The position numbers and the translations under genes are program-made. From assembly GCA_934320645.1 (NCBI GenBank), contig CAKRFP010000043.1, positions 1 through 21,073 of the forward strand: DNA of 21,073 nucleotides, written 5' to 3'. Each line of letters starts with the position of its first letter. The first letter of the stretch is position 1. Shown here in pieces: positions 21,006 through 21,073 of the stretch. The notes under the pieces are model-generated. The model was not told where the DNA came from. It saw only the letters and a list, made by a program, of their open reading frames with translations, and ran no database searches. This stretch comes from an uncultured Bariatricus sp. (GTDB taxonomy: Bacteria > Bacillota > Clostridia > Lachnospirales > Lachnospiraceae).

Positions 21006-21073
21006 TGCGGAAGATGGGACTTGAACCCACACAAGCGCAATGCTTACAAGATCCTTAGTCTTGCTCGTCTGCC
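21006..21073 (-). tRNA. tRNA-Leu(AAG), 3' portion
   Basis: Read leftward, the sequence contains a D-loop end (GGCAGACGAG), an anticodon arm CAAGA-CTAAGGA-TCTTG with anticodon AAG (reads CUU), a long class II variable arm, and a T arm around GGGTTCAAGTCCC. It ends in CTTCCGC, which would pair with a 5' GCGGAAG beyond the window, plus discriminator A; CCA is not encoded. The 5' end is cut off. Confidence 0.88.

Overview
The window looks like a chromosomal segment of a Clostridia bacterium, most likely a Lachnospiraceae gut anaerobe. The evidence is the moderately low GC with strong AGGAGG ribosome sites, paired FeoA proteins with FeoB and a Cys-rich FeoB partner, EFR1-type ferredoxin-flavodoxin proteins, and an infC-rpmI-rplT operon whose infC starts at ATT as in Bacillus. 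The family-level assignment is an inference from gene content, not a measured placement.

Layout. 1-1569: the tail of an unknown gene, a maltose/galactoside-type O-acetyltransferase and an EFR1 flavodoxin-ferredoxin. 1570-3163: a perfect-consensus promoter overlaid by a 9-bp tandem operator array, driving an AlbA/ATPase-like regulator. 3300-6309: a copper module (CsoR operator, csoR, copA) in which copA carries an in-frame internal ribosome site that should also yield a free CopZ chaperone. 6373-8655: two toxin-antitoxin-like pairs back to back, first an HTH protein plus a short HipA-like kinase, then an MntA/HepT pair. 8709-9554: a NudC-like Nudix hydrolase. 9628-10955: an attenuated infC-rpmI-rplT operon. 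10996-12440: a terminator, a large imperfect inverted repeat, an Fe-S protein and a row of hairpins. 12445-19744: an iron module. 19891-20714: lgt. 20706-21073: two tandem structured repeats and the 3' part of a leftward tRNA-Leu(AAG).

The main biological story is metal handling. A DtxR-family repressor diverges from feoA1-feoA2-feoB. These are followed by a Cys-rich FeoB partner, a 43-residue membrane protein, a membrane-anchored HMA protein and an atypical Fur-family regulator. Next comes a small glycine-zipper protein (DUF6110-like) and a P1B ATPase whose N-terminus has an Arg-rich GRMRVR motif instead of a metal-binding domain, and whose membrane motif is SCALK instead of CPC. These last two match the described layout of ferrosome (fez) genes, so the region may be an iron uptake plus intracellular iron-storage organelle cluster. 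That is the most interesting hypothesis here. The copper module upstream uses a similar logic of repressor, ATPase and HMA chaperone.

No CRISPR array, insertion sequence transposase or prophage gene was seen. Promoters and hairpins were found by eye; no folding or homology search was run.
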